A stretch of 64,000 nt of DNA, taken from Nocardia donostiensis (GTDB lineage Bacteria > Actinomycetota > Actinomycetes > Mycobacteriales > Mycobacteriaceae). The notes below the pieces were generated by a model. The model saw only the letters and a program-made list of their open reading frames with translations. It did not search any database and was not told where the DNA came from. The stretch is taken from contig NZ_MUKP01000026.1 in the NCBI RefSeq assembly GCF_002081715.1, forward strand, positions 24,120 through 88,119, in the 5' to 3' direction. The translations under genes and the position numbers were made by a program. This document shows, one piece after another, positions 24,817-34,154 of the stretch. Numbering within the stretch: position 1 is the stretch's first letter; every line of letters begins with the position of its first letter.

Positions 24817-25296
24817 ATGACGAACGCGACCGCGACTTTGCGCAGCTGGACGAAACTGCCGGACAACCGGCTCGGGCACGCCCTGTTCTCGCTGGGCATG
24901 GTGGCGCGGGTGCCCTACTTCGGCACCGTGCTACCCACCGTGACGCGACTGGAACCGGGTCTGTGCGAGGTACGGGCACCCAAATGGTTCGGCATCCACA
25001 ACCATCTGGGCACCTTCCACGCCATCGCCGCATGCAACCTCGCCGAAGTGGCGATGGGCATGCTCAGCGAGGCGACCGTCCCGGCCACCCACCGGTGGAT
25101 CCCCAAGGCGATGAACGTGCAATACCTCGCCAAGGCCGAGACGGGGCTGCGAGCAGTGGCACAACTGCCGGAAACACCGGATTTCGGCGAGTTCACCGAA
25201 GGCCGGGAACTGATCGTGCCGGTGTCGATCTACGACAAGCGCGGGACGGAAGTCGTGCACGCCGACATCACCACCTGGGTGACACCCAAACAGTAA
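24817..25296 (+). CDS. Hot-dog fold thioesterase-like protein (DUF4442/PaaI type)
   Basis: 159 residues. The segment NHLGTFHAIAACNLAEVAMGML is the long hot-dog helix with the catalytic-type Asn/His and Glu positions. PKAMNVQYLAKAETGLRAVAQL and IYDKRGTEVVHADITTWV are the following strands. DUF4442 proteins act as or resemble acyl-CoA thioesterases. It is a single gene, divergent from the S10 operon, probably with a leaderless transcript and an operator over its -10. Confidence 0.8.
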   Translation: MTNATATLRSWTKLPDNRLGHALFSLGMVARVPYFGTVLPTVTRLEPGLCEVRAPKWFGIHNHLGTFHAIAACNLAEVAMGMLSEATVPATHRWIPKAMNVQYLAKAETGLRAVAQLPETPDFGEFTEGRELIVPVSIYDKRGTEVVHADITTWVTPKQ

Positions 25297-25311
25297 CGCT
25301 CCCATAACGTT

Positions 25312-26253
25312 TCAATTGCACGGCAAGGTGGGGACCGACTCGCCTTCGGGGGTGAGTGCGGCAACCACCAGGGCAATTGCCCGTTCGTCGCCGAGCAGAC
25401 CGCCGTGATCGGCAGTGTTGCCGGGGCAGCCGTCCTGCAACCAGATATTGCGGTTACCGCCTTCGGCGGTGGTCAGCAGCGCGGTGTCCGGCGGAGTGAT
25501 CACGGTATCGGCGCGCGACGCGATCGCGGTGTAGCGCACCCCGGGCACCGTCTCCCCCACCGCGTTCAACCGGTTCAGCAGCGGCGAACCCACCGCCTGC
25601 TGCCTGCCGGGAAGACCGAAGACCTGTGCGGCGATCTGCGCTTCGGTCAGCCCGAGGGTAGCCAGATCGGGATATATCTCCCGCAGCCCGGCCCAGGTGG
25701 TGCCCCGGTAGGGCGAGCCGAGCGTGACCACCGAGGACACGGCGGCGCCGCCGTGCTCCCGCAGGTAGGTGCGGATCACCGTGCCGCCGGTGGAATGGCC
25801 GACCAGCGCCACCTTCGCGGCGCCGGTCCGGTCACGGACAGCCTGAACGGCGTCCCCTAGTCCGCCTGCCATCTCGACGATATCGGCGACACCCCAGACC
25901 GTGTTCCCGAGCAGAGCGGCGCCGATCGGTCCCGCACCCGCCGACGAACCCGCCTGGCCGCTCACCGCTTCGATCAGGGCCGGGCCCCGTCCCAGATTGA
26001 CGGCGAACACACAGTGACCCGCGGCGTGCAGGGCAGGAGCGTAGGCGGCGAAACTGCGCACGGCGTCGGTTCCCGAACCGTGCACCAGCAGGACCGGCTC
26101 GTACCCGCCGGACGGCACGCAGGCAGGGTTGTTGGCGCCGGCCAGCAGCGGGAACACCGGTTCTGCTGCGCTCGGCGCGGCGAATGCGACCGCGCCGACC
26201 GTGACGGCTGCCAACAGACTCGCCAGCCGCGCAACCTGTTGCCGTATCCCCAT
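25312..26253 (-). CDS. Secreted lipase/esterase (alpha/beta hydrolase, lipase class 2 type)
   Basis: 313 residues from the ATG at 26251-26253 with GGGGA 7 bases upstream. The signal peptide is MGIRQQVARLASLLAAVTVGAVAFAAPSAAE. The mature part has VLLVHGSGTD (oxyanion), the nucleophile VALVGHSTGG, GSPYRGTTWAG, an Asp in ASRADTVITP and a His in TADHGGLLGD. These match secreted actinobacterial triacylglycerol lipases of the EstA/lipase-2 group. The gene starts one base after the stop of the mycolyltransferase gene, so the two are co-translated. Confidence 0.85.
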   Translation of the reverse strand: MGIRQQVARLASLLAAVTVGAVAFAAPSAAEPVFPLLAGANNPACVPSGGYEPVLLVHGSGTDAVRSFAAYAPALHAAGHCVFAVNLGRGPALIEAVSGQAGSSAGAGPIGAALLGNTVWGVADIVEMAGGLGDAVQAVRDRTGAAKVALVGHSTGGTVIRTYLREHGGAAVSSVVTLGSPYRGTTWAGLREIYPDLATLGLTEAQIAAQVFGLPGRQQAVGSPLLNRLNAVGETVPGVRYTAIASRADTVITPPDTALLTTAEGGNRNIWLQDGCPGNTADHGGLLGDERAIALVVAALTPEGESVPTLPCN

Positions 26254-26254
26254 G

Positions 26255-27262
26255 TCATATCCCCAGGGGAGCGGCAAGCACTGGCCAGGAACCCTTCAAC
26301 GCGTCCTGCCAATAACCCCAGGTGTGGGTGCCGACGGGAGGGAAGTTGTAATGCGCCGATATTCCGAGCTCGTTCAGCCGGTCACGCATATTGTGCGCGC
26401 AGTAGTTGGTCGCGGCCTCGATAATTCCGCCGAGCACAATTTGATTCGCAAAACCCCAAGGACCATCCAACGAGTATTCACCGCCGTACACGTCATATTG
26501 GCCAGGCACGCCGGTTCCCGAGGAAATATAGATCGCTTTTCCACGCAATCCTTCCGCCTGGACGTACGGATCGTTCGCCGCCCATTCCGGATCCCCCGGC
26601 GGACCCCACATATTGTCCATCTCGGCCCAACCCCATTCCTCCACGGTGAGGCGGACGAACTCCCGACCCACCGGGTCGCTGGTCTGGGCACATCCGCTGT
26701 AGGCGGCGACGCTCGAATACAGATCACCGGTGGTGGCGGCCAGTGACAGTGTGGTGGTGCCCGACATCGAGAACCCGGCGATCGCGTTGCGGCCGTTGGT
26801 ACCGAGGAATTCATCGATCACCGGCGGCAGTTCCTCGGTGAGGAAGGTCTTCCACTTCTGTTTGCCCAGGCGCGGGTCGTCGTGCCGCCAATCCGCGTAA
26901 TAGCTGAACATCCCGCCGATCGGTTCGATAACATGCACGTTCTTATCCGAGAAGAACTGCAGGGCATCGGTTTCGGTGCCCCAGGTGGTCCCGTCGACGC
27001 CGCCGCCCGCACCGAGCAGCAGGTACAGCGCAGGCCGCGGCTCGCTGGTATCGGCCGCGCGCTGGATCCGCACCTCGATATCCCGGTCCATCGCGGCGGC
27101 ATGGACGGTGAGCGTGACATGGCGCGGATCGTGCTCCTGTACCGCGACGAGCGATGTTTCGGTTTCTGTGCCGGGCGCGGCCGCAGCCTGCGCCGGAAAG
27201 ATGCCCAGTGCGATGACCGCTGCGGCGAACACACCGAGCCTGCGGCGGTGGAAACCCCTCAT
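26255..27262 (-). CDS. Antigen-85-like mycolyltransferase/esterase, secreted
   Basis: About 335 residues from the ATG at 27260-27262 (GAAGGGA upstream). A signal peptide ends near AQAAAA. The mature protein has LYLLLGAGGGVDGTTW, the nucleophile motif AGFSMSGTT, YSGCAQTSDPVG, a Glu in GGIIEAATNYC and the late His in GTHTWGYW, the order of the Ser-Glu-His triad of the Ag85/FbpA family. These move mycolic acids between trehalose esters and to arabinogalactan in the envelope. It is close in sequence to the paralogue at 36404-37471. It forms a two-gene unit with the secreted lipase. Confidence 0.88.
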   Translation of the reverse strand: MRGFHRRRLGVFAAAVIALGIFPAQAAAAPGTETETSLVAVQEHDPRHVTLTVHAAAMDRDIEVRIQRAADTSEPRPALYLLLGAGGGVDGTTWGTETDALQFFSDKNVHVIEPIGGMFSYYADWRHDDPRLGKQKWKTFLTEELPPVIDEFLGTNGRNAIAGFSMSGTTTLSLAATTGDLYSSVAAYSGCAQTSDPVGREFVRLTVEEWGWAEMDNMWGPPGDPEWAANDPYVQAEGLRGKAIYISSGTGVPGQYDVYGGEYSLDGPWGFANQIVLGGIIEAATNYCAHNMRDRLNELGISAHYNFPPVGTHTWGYWQDALKGSWPVLAAPLGI

Positions 27263-27486
27263 GATGTCCCTTCTTCGCATAGGACAATCACGTTATGTTG
27301 CGGCACAACACGTTTCACGACTGGAATTGTTGGGCCAACAGAACTGGGGGCATCGCCGGAAATCGCTCGGCGGAAATCGGAATTGTTCGGGCAGCAGCGT
27401 AACACTTGAACGCCCGAACGCGATCACATCGATTCCAGGCCCGCCGGCGGTTGCGTTCCGCTGAGCGCAGCGGCTTGAATGCCTGC

Positions 27487-28698
27487 ATGGCAGTGAGCGC
27501 GGTCCGGGATGTCGATGTGTGCGTGGTGGGTCTGGGCCCGGCCGGGCGCGCGCTGGCGCATCGTGCCATGGTGGCCGGGTTGTCGGTCGCCGCGGTCGAT
27601 CCGCGACCGGACCGGTTGTGGCCACCGACGTTCTCCTGCTGGGTGGACGAACTACCGGAGTGGTTGCCCGCCGAGGTCATCGCCAGCCGGATTCCCGCAC
27701 CGACGGTGTGGACCAAAACCCGGCATCGGATCGAGCGCCCCTACTGTGTGCTGTCGAAACCGGGGTTGCATGCGGCGCTTGCGCTGGACGACGCGACCGT
27801 CCACGCGGGCCGGGCCACCCGGGTCGACGCACATACGGTCGAACTCGCCGACGGCACCCGCATCAGCGCGGGCGTTGTGGTCGACGCGCGCGGGCTGCCC
27901 ACCCTGGGTGCGCGGCGGGCGGCGAGCGCGCACGGCATCTTCGTCGATGCCGAAACCGCTGCTCCGATGGTGGCCGAGGGTGAGGGCCTGCTACTGGACT
28001 GGCGGCCGGAGAACGGCGCCGGGCCCGGCGAGCCCCCATCGTTCCTGTACGCGGTGCCGTTGGGCGACGGCACCGTGATCTTCGAGGAGACCAGCCTCGG
28101 GTTGCGTGGGGGTATGCCGCAGCACGAACTGCGTAAGCGGACACTGAACCGGCTCGCCGCGCACGGTATCCGGCTCACCGGCACCGAACCGAGCGAGGCG
28201 GCCCACTATCCGCTCGATCAGCCACCCCCGCGTAAGGGCACCGGGCGGGTGGTTCCGTTCGGCTCGCGCGGCGGGATGATGCACCCGGCAACCGGGTACA
28301 GCGTGGCGGATTCGCTGGCGCTGGCCGATACCGCTATTGCGGCGATCCAGTCCGGCGCCGACCCGGTCGAGGCGCTGTGGCCGTGGCGAGCGCGACTCGT
28401 CTACTGGATGCGGATGCGGGGCCTGTTCGGGCTGGGCCGGTTGACCACCGAACAGTCCATCGCCATGTTCGACGCGTTCTTCTCCGCCTCGCCGCGGGGC
28501 CAGCGGGCGCTGCTGTCGGCCCACGACGATTACGCCGCGCTGGGCGTGGTGCTGTTCAACACCGTCGCGCACACCTGGCCGTTCCGCTGGCGCTACGACC
28601 TGGTGGGCTGGACCAACCGCAATCGGTGGGTCGGCTACCCCTTCGCGCCCGCCGATTCCCGTGCGGAAACCGCTTCTGCGGATCCGGCCGAGCACTGA
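27487..28698 (+). CDS. Lycopene cyclase family FAD-dependent protein
   Basis: 403 residues from the ATG at 27487. An N-terminal dinucleotide fold with VCVVGLGPAGRALAHRAMVAGLSVAAVDP is followed by FSCWVDELPEWLP. It also has VVDARGLP, FLYAVPLGDGTVIFEETSL and a GGMMHPATGYSVADSLA loop, all typical of the CrtY/CrtL lycopene beta-cyclase family. These close the ends of carotenoids. No other carotenoid genes are beside it, so the exact substrate is open. Confidence 0.8.
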   Translation: MAVSAVRDVDVCVVGLGPAGRALAHRAMVAGLSVAAVDPRPDRLWPPTFSCWVDELPEWLPAEVIASRIPAPTVWTKTRHRIERPYCVLSKPGLHAALALDDATVHAGRATRVDAHTVELADGTRISAGVVVDARGLPTLGARRAASAHGIFVDAETAAPMVAEGEGLLLDWRPENGAGPGEPPSFLYAVPLGDGTVIFEETSLGLRGGMPQHELRKRTLNRLAAHGIRLTGTEPSEAAHYPLDQPPPRKGTGRVVPFGSRGGMMHPATGYSVADSLALADTAIAAIQSGADPVEALWPWRARLVYWMRMRGLFGLGRLTTEQSIAMFDAFFSASPRGQRALLSAHDDYAALGVVLFNTVAHTWPFRWRYDLVGWTNRNRWVGYPFAPADSRAETASADPAEH

Positions 28699-28824
28699 AT
28701 CCGCCGAACCACAGATCGTGGTGCGCGAGGTCGCGCCGCCATCGCTCCTGCTCGAGCGCCGGAGGGAGTGTGCCGTTCACCGTCGCAGGCTCGAGCGACA
28801 ACTGCGCCGTTCAGGGAGTGCTGC

Positions 28825-29412
28825 TCAGCCGAAGTCGGCAGTGTCCAGGGGGAACGCGAACGGTTCTGGTAGGTCGACCGGTTTACCGAAGGGCATCCGC
28901 ACGTCCTGGCGGTAGTCGACCAGGTCGCCCGCGCCGCCGGGCTCGCTGAACAAGGTCACTGTTCTTTCCCGGCGGTCCACCAGTAGATACAGCGGTATCC
29001 CGGCGCGTGCGTAGCAATACCGTTTGGTTTTGCGGTCGCGGTCGGGGTTGTCGCTGGTCACCTCGACTACCAAGATCACGGGGGCACACGGCATCCACGG
29101 TGGCTCGTCCCGGAACGCGCCGACCGGGGCGAATACCCCATCGGGAATCACATGGTTCCGCGGGCACAGGCCGCCACGGTCCAGGACCAGCCCCTTGTTT
29201 CCGGAGAAATCGGTTTCGGTGGCGGAATTCCGCATCACCTGCCGAACCACGGAGGCGATATTTCCTTCGTGCGTCCCGCCTGGTGGTGGTGTCACTATGA
29301 TCTCCCCCTCGATCAGCTCGGCCCGGAACCCCTCAGGCGTCTCCAGCGCGTGGAACCCTTCCAGCAGCACATCGGCCGGATCGCGCGGCTCGGGTGCGGT
29401 GGCTGTGGTCAC
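28825..29412 (-). CDS. Uma2 family protein (second copy)
   Basis: 195 residues from a GTG with GGAGGT 6 bases upstream. The motifs are those of the family: AELIEGEIIVTPPPGGTHEG, the HVIPDGVFAP position, and VVEVTSDNPDRDRKTKRYCYARAGIPLYLLVDRRE, with the putative PD-(D/E)xK acid and Lys residues. It is only distantly similar to the other Uma2 gene in this window. Its role is unknown. It reads toward the lycopene cyclase gene and stands alone. Confidence 0.85.
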   Translation of the reverse strand: MTTATAPEPRDPADVLLEGFHALETPEGFRAELIEGEIIVTPPPGGTHEGNIASVVRQVMRNSATETDFSGNKGLVLDRGGLCPRNHVIPDGVFAPVGAFRDEPPWMPCAPVILVVEVTSDNPDRDRKTKRYCYARAGIPLYLLVDRRERTVTLFSEPGGAGDLVDYRQDVRMPFGKPVDLPEPFAFPLDTADFG

Positions 29413-29533
29413 TGCGACACCTCCCTCGTCTGGTACCTGAAGCATACGGGCGGACCCGGCGGGACAACCGCACCGAGTCCGCCGTTATGCCAGGTCACCC
29501 CCCTGCGGTGGAGTTGTCCACAGCCGTGCCGGC

Positions 29534-30388
29534 TCAGGCTCCGTTCTCGGCGGCCTTGCGGTAGCCGCGGATCGCGGGATAGGCGAACACGATGATCATC
29601 CCCAGCGTCCACAGCACGGATTTGGTGAGCGGTTCGGCGACAGGACCGCCGTAGGACAACCCGCGCATCGCCTCGATCGCGCAGCTCATCGGCTGATTCC
29701 CGACGACCGTCTGTAACCAGGTGGGGTAGGCGTACACGGGCACGAAACCGGAGTTGAAAAACATCAGCAGGGTGCTGATCATGCCGATCAGATTGACCAG
29801 CACCACCCCCTCGGTCGCCGTGGCCAGGGCCGTAACGAACACCGCGAAACCTATCCCGAACATGACCGGGATAGCGATGAGCGCGAGCGCCGCGAGCGGC
29901 CCCTGACCGAACCGGAACCCGATCGCATAGCCGACCGCGAGCACGAACAGCGTGGTGATCAGCACCCGGATGGCCTCGGCGAGCAGCCGTCCGGTGAGGC
30001 CGGCCGCGCGGTGTATCGGCATGGTCCAGAACCGGCCGAGCAGGCCGGTGATCTTCTCCGTTTTGAAGCCCAGGGCGCTCACCACGGCACCGGACATAGC
30101 GGCGACAAGGGTGATCAGCGGAACGGTGCCGTAGACGCTCGGTTTACCGGTTGCGGCGGTGATCGAATCGCCGAGCACGATACGGAACATCAGCAGCGTC
30201 AGCGCCGGATACACCAGAGTTTGGATGGTGGTCGCCGGGTCCCGAGCCCAGGCCGTCAGCAGCCGTTTGCATTGGATCAGGCTGTGCGTCAGCCACAGCT
30301 GCGGCGATTTCTCCGACCTGGCCGCCACCACGGGCAGGTCCGCATGCTTCCCGACGGCCGGTTCCGCCGTCACCTGGACAGAACTCAT
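29534..30388 (-). CDS. ABC transporter permease (ABC-2 type, DrrB/C-like)
   Basis: 284 residues from an ATG that overlaps the preceding permease stop (ATGA). A polar N-terminus of about 45 residues precedes six hydrophobic helices, with TLVYPALTLLMFRIVLGDSI first and FFNSGFVPVYAYPTWLQTVVGNQPMSCAIEAMRGL, the family signature, near residue 230. Together with the next two genes it forms a three-gene exporter in which the two permeases make a heterodimer. Exported compound unknown. Confidence 0.85.
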   Translation of the reverse strand: MSSVQVTAEPAVGKHADLPVVAARSEKSPQLWLTHSLIQCKRLLTAWARDPATTIQTLVYPALTLLMFRIVLGDSITAATGKPSVYGTVPLITLVAAMSGAVVSALGFKTEKITGLLGRFWTMPIHRAAGLTGRLLAEAIRVLITTLFVLAVGYAIGFRFGQGPLAALALIAIPVMFGIGFAVFVTALATATEGVVLVNLIGMISTLLMFFNSGFVPVYAYPTWLQTVVGNQPMSCAIEAMRGLSYGGPVAEPLTKSVLWTLGMIIVFAYPAIRGYRKAAENGA

Positions 30389-31206
30389 GCCCGCCTCACA
30401 CTCGCCCAGATCGCCAGCGGCGTGAACACCGCCGCCAGCCCGACCAGCCACACCAGTGGCACCCACAGAACCTGCCAGCTCACCCCGTCGGCAGCCATAT
30501 CGCGCAATGCGAAGGAGAACTGCGAGATCGGCTGATTACGCACGAACGGCCGGATCCATTCCGGGAATCCGCTTTCGGGCACGAACCCGCACGACAGCAT
30601 CCCGAAGATCAATGTCGGCAGGGTCAGCGCCTGGCTCAGCGATTCCGGGCTCTTGGTCAGGCTGCCGAGCGCGTCGGCGCCGATCGCCAAGACTGTGCCG
30701 ACGGCCAGCGAAAACAGGCAGAACAGCACCGCCTGCCCCCAACCTGCCTCGAACCGGAAACCGATGACGTGCCCGTAGACGACAGCGGCGGTCAACGACG
30801 TGACCGAGCGCACCATTCCTGCCGCGATCCGCGACAGCAGCGGTACCAACGTGCCGACGGGCATCGTCTGCAATCGGGTGTTGAACCCGCTCAGCGCCTC
30901 GAACGCCGATATCTGCGCGTTCGACATCATGGTGAAGGCCATGGTCTGCAGCACGATGATCGGCATGACGAACTGCGCGTAGTCGATGCCCTGCAGTTTC
31001 ATCACGAAGCGCAGCGGCAGATAGAAGCCGACGGTGAAAACCAGCGGAGTGACCACCGCGACGGCCAGTTCGCCCTTGGTGGCCATGGTCCAGATGATGC
31101 GCCCGGTCAGCGCCCGCCACTGCGCGAACGCCGTGCGCCGCGCCCGCGGCAGATCGGCGAACAGGTCGGTCCGGGTGGTGCCGGGGCCGGTAGTGGAGAC
31201 GGTCAC
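30385..31206 (-). CDS. ABC transporter permease (ABC-2 type, DrrB-like)
   Basis: 273 residues from a GTG overlapping the ATPase stop (GTGA). It has the same family signature, SCGFVPESGFPEWIRPFVRNQPISQFSFALRDM, near the C-terminus and six helices. The N-terminus before the first helix contains FAQWRALTGRIIWTMA. It is one half of the membrane part of the exporter. Confidence 0.85.
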   Translation of the reverse strand: MTVSTTGPGTTRTDLFADLPRARRTAFAQWRALTGRIIWTMATKGELAVAVVTPLVFTVGFYLPLRFVMKLQGIDYAQFVMPIIVLQTMAFTMMSNAQISAFEALSGFNTRLQTMPVGTLVPLLSRIAAGMVRSVTSLTAAVVYGHVIGFRFEAGWGQAVLFCLFSLAVGTVLAIGADALGSLTKSPESLSQALTLPTLIFGMLSCGFVPESGFPEWIRPFVRNQPISQFSFALRDMAADGVSWQVLWVPLVWLVGLAAVFTPLAIWASVRRA

Positions 31207-32294
31207 GCTCGCCCGCCCGGCAGTATCGCGGCGCCCGCCGACTCGCCGCTCAACGAACTCGGCCGCTCAGTCTCGTCGCTCGCCGAGCCGGTATGCCCGG
31301 TGATGGACAGGAACACATCGTCGAGGGATGGCCTGCGCAACGCGATATCGTCCAACGGGATGCCTGCGGCGTCGAGCCTGCGTAACGCCTCGGCGAGCGT
31401 TCCCGGTCCGTCGGGTGCCGGGATGGACAGTCGGTCGCCGCCGAGTTCCGCGGCCACCGGGGCGGGCACCAGATCGCCGAGTGCCGCGGCCGCCAAGGTC
31501 AGCTGGCCGGGGTCGAGCGGGACGACCTCGCAGTAGCTGCCGCCGGTTTTCTCCTTGAGTTCGTCGGCGGTGCCCTCGGCGATGACCATGCCTTTGTCGA
31601 TGACGATGATGTTGTCGCTGAGGACGTCGGCTTCCTCGAGGTACTGGGTGGTCAGCAGGACGGTGATGCCCTGGTCCTTCAGACCGGTGACCAGATCCCA
31701 TACGCCTTGGCGGCTGCGCGGGTCCAGCCCGGTGGTCGGTTCGTCGAGGAACACCACCTCCGGCCGCACCACGAGCCCGCAGGCGATATCGACGCGGCGA
31801 CGCATACCGCCGGAGTAGTTGCGCACAGCGCGCCTACCCGCCGAGACCAGGTCGAATTCCTCCAGTAGGGAGTCGGCGCGTGTGCGGGCCGCGGATTTGC
31901 TCAGGCCCATCAGCCTGCCGAACAGTTCCAGGTTCTCCCGGCCGGACAGATTTTCGTCCAAAGCCGCGTACTGGCCGGTCATCATGATCGAGCGGCGCAC
32001 CCCGGCCGGATCCTTCACCACATCGTGCCCGGCGACCACGGCGGTGCCCGAATCGGGGCGCAACAGCGTGGACAGGACCTTCACGGTGGTGGTTTTGCCC
32101 GCCCCGTTCGGTCCGAGCACACCGAGGACGGCGCCGCGGGCGGCGGTGAAACTGATACCGCGCAGTGCGTGCACCGGGCCGAACGATTTGCGTACGTCCC
32201 TTACTTCGACGGCAGGGGCCTCGCCGGCGGGCTTGCTCACTGGTGGCGGCCCAGCCGTGGGCACGGACGACCCGGCTTGGTTCGAACTCGGCAT
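31203..32294 (-). CDS. ABC transporter ATP-binding protein (DrrA-like)
   Basis: 363 residues from the ATG at 32292-32294 with GGAG 5 bases upstream. Walker A GPNGAGKTTT is at about residue 61, the Q-loop in MMTGQYAALDENLSGRENL, the signature YSGGMRRR, and Walker B VVFLDEPTTGLDPRSR. The C-terminal extension of 120 residues with PLDDIALRRPSLDDVFLSITG is the DrrA type. Such exporters move antibiotics, lipids or siderophores in actinobacteria. No neighbouring gene identifies the cargo. Confidence 0.9.
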   Translation of the reverse strand: MPSSNQAGSSVPTAGPPPVSKPAGEAPAVEVRDVRKSFGPVHALRGISFTAARGAVLGVLGPNGAGKTTTVKVLSTLLRPDSGTAVVAGHDVVKDPAGVRRSIMMTGQYAALDENLSGRENLELFGRLMGLSKSAARTRADSLLEEFDLVSAGRRAVRNYSGGMRRRVDIACGLVVRPEVVFLDEPTTGLDPRSRQGVWDLVTGLKDQGITVLLTTQYLEEADVLSDNIIVIDKGMVIAEGTADELKEKTGGSYCEVVPLDPGQLTLAAAALGDLVPAPVAAELGGDRLSIPAPDGPGTLAEALRRLDAAGIPLDDIALRRPSLDDVFLSITGHTGSASDETERPSSLSGESAGAAILPGGRA

Positions 32295-32567
32295 CAACTC
32301 TCCACTATCGGCCGGATGGGGCGAACGGGTCGCCGGTAACGCGCGGCTCGGCGTCCCGTTGGGTGATCCTTACTGCCGGGCGCGATGTTACCGGCCCGGC
32401 TGTTTCGGCCCTGGCCGCCGCCGGTACCCAATAACAGGCACGGCAAATGTGCGTTTGGTCACAACCGAATCGGCGGCCGTGATCGTCGCTGGTCGGGCTC
32501 GCAGTGGCAGCATACGGGCAGCGTTCATGCCTTGTCGGCCCGATAGGGGCCCCATAGGCTGGGGCGC

Positions 32568-34094
32568 ATGGCCGAAACCGCGCAGCCACCCGTGGCGGTG
32601 CGTTCGGGAGGACCCGGCCGACCGAGCGTGCTCACTTCCTACGACCCGCGCACCGGGGAAATCGTCGGCAGCTATGCCGTCCAGGGCGCCGGTGAGTTGA
32701 CTCGCGCCGTTCGCGCCGCCCGGTCAGCCGAAAAATGGTGGTCCGGCTCGAGTTTCAGCGCCCGCAAACGCTGGCTGCTGGCGTGGAAGCGGATCATCGC
32801 GCGACGCGCGAGCGAACTGGTCGACATCCTGCGCGAGGAGACCGGAAAACCGGAAGCGGAGGCCGCCATCGAGGTGATGCTCGCTGTCGAGAATCTGGAT
32901 TGGGCGGCCCGTAATGCCGCTCACGCGCTCGGCAGGCGCAAACTGGCCTCCAACTGGCTCAACCGTAATCAGCAGGCGTCGGTCGGTTATCTGCCGCTCG
33001 GCGTGGTCGGTGTGCTCGGTCCCTGGCACAACCCGGTCTTCACCCCGATGGGGTCCATCGCGTACGCCATGGCGGCCGGTAATGCGGTGGTGTTCAAACC
33101 GCATGAGCTGACCACGGGCGTCGGGGTGTGGCTGGCCCGGACCTGGCAGGAGCTGGCGCCGGACCAGCCGGTACTGCAGGCGGTCACCGGTGACGGTTCC
33201 ACCGCGGCGGCACTGTGCCGAGCCAAGGTCGACAAAATTGCCTATGCCGGGCCGGAGGCGGGCGCACGCGAGGTGATCGCCCTGTGTGCGCAGTCGATGA
33301 CCCCGGTGGTGGTCGAACACAGCGGTAAGGGCGCGATGATCGTGCACGTCGACGCCAAACTCGAAGACGCCGCGGAAGCGGCAGTCTTCGGGGCGATGGC
33401 CAACGCGGGCCAGAACGCCACCGGTATCCAGCGCGTCTATGTGGCGACCTCGGTCTACGACCAGTTCCTCGCGTTGGTGGCCGAGCGGGCGCGTGCTCTG
33501 CGACCCGGCGCGGCACGGCGCGCCGCCTACGGCCCGATGATCCTGGAGGCGCAGGCCGAGGTGGTGCGCAAACAGGTGCGCGACGCCCTCGCCCGCGGCG
33601 GTCGCACCGTGGTCGGCGGACTGGAGTCGATCAGGGAACCGTATATCGAGCCGATAGTGCTGGCCGATGTGCCCGAGGAGAGCCTGGCCGTGACCGGCGA
33701 AGGGATCGGGCCGGTGCTGATCGTGAACAAGACAGCCGATCTGGACGATGCGGTACGGCGGGTCAACCAGGCGGGTCGCGGTATCGCGGTATCGGTGTTC
33801 ACCCGCGATATCTCCGAGGTGGAAACCTTCGCCGAACGGTTGCGCGTCGGCGTGGTGACGGTCAACTCCGCCACCACCTACGCGGGGATCCCCGCCCTGC
33901 CGTTCGGCGGTGTCGGCGAATACGGGCAGGGCCACAGCCACGGTGAGCTCGGTCTGCGGGAATTCAGTCGGACGCTGTCGATCGCGCGCAACCGTTACGG
34001 CGCCCCACTGAACATGTGGACGTTCGAACGGAGCCCGCGCCGGCTGCGGTTGACCAAAGCGATCTTCCGTATCCGCCACGGCCGCTGGGGCTGA
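32568..34094 (+). CDS. Aldehyde dehydrogenase family protein lacking the catalytic cysteine
   Basis: 508 residues covering the whole ALDH fold. It shows the N-terminal YDPRTGEIVGSY, the cofactor region GVLGPWHNP and VFKPHE, EHSGKGAMIVHVDA with the general-base Glu in the usual ELGGK position, and the C-terminal GVGEYGQGHSHGELGLREFS. The catalytic loop, normally NxGQxC, reads NAGQNATG, with Ala at residue 284 (codon GCC at 33417-33419) where the Cys is expected. Normal dehydrogenase activity is thus unlikely. A TAGGCT -10-like hexamer ends 7 bases before the ATG and there is no ribosome site, so a leaderless transcript is plausible. Confidence 0.88.
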   Translation: MAETAQPPVAVRSGGPGRPSVLTSYDPRTGEIVGSYAVQGAGELTRAVRAARSAEKWWSGSSFSARKRWLLAWKRIIARRASELVDILREETGKPEAEAAIEVMLAVENLDWAARNAAHALGRRKLASNWLNRNQQASVGYLPLGVVGVLGPWHNPVFTPMGSIAYAMAAGNAVVFKPHELTTGVGVWLARTWQELAPDQPVLQAVTGDGSTAAALCRAKVDKIAYAGPEAGAREVIALCAQSMTPVVVEHSGKGAMIVHVDAKLEDAAEAAVFGAMANAGQNATGIQRVYVATSVYDQFLALVAERARALRPGAARRAAYGPMILEAQAEVVRKQVRDALARGGRTVVGGLESIREPYIEPIVLADVPEESLAVTGEGIGPVLIVNKTADLDDAVRRVNQAGRGIAVSVFTRDISEVETFAERLRVGVVTVNSATTYAGIPALPFGGVGEYGQGHSHGELGLREFSRTLSIARNRYGAPLNMWTFERSPRRLRLTKAIFRIRHGRWG

Positions 34095-34154
34095 ATTCCG
34101 GTCGAGAACTTCCCGGAGCGAGCCCAGCGGGGGGCGCACCGGTCTGCGCCGTGC

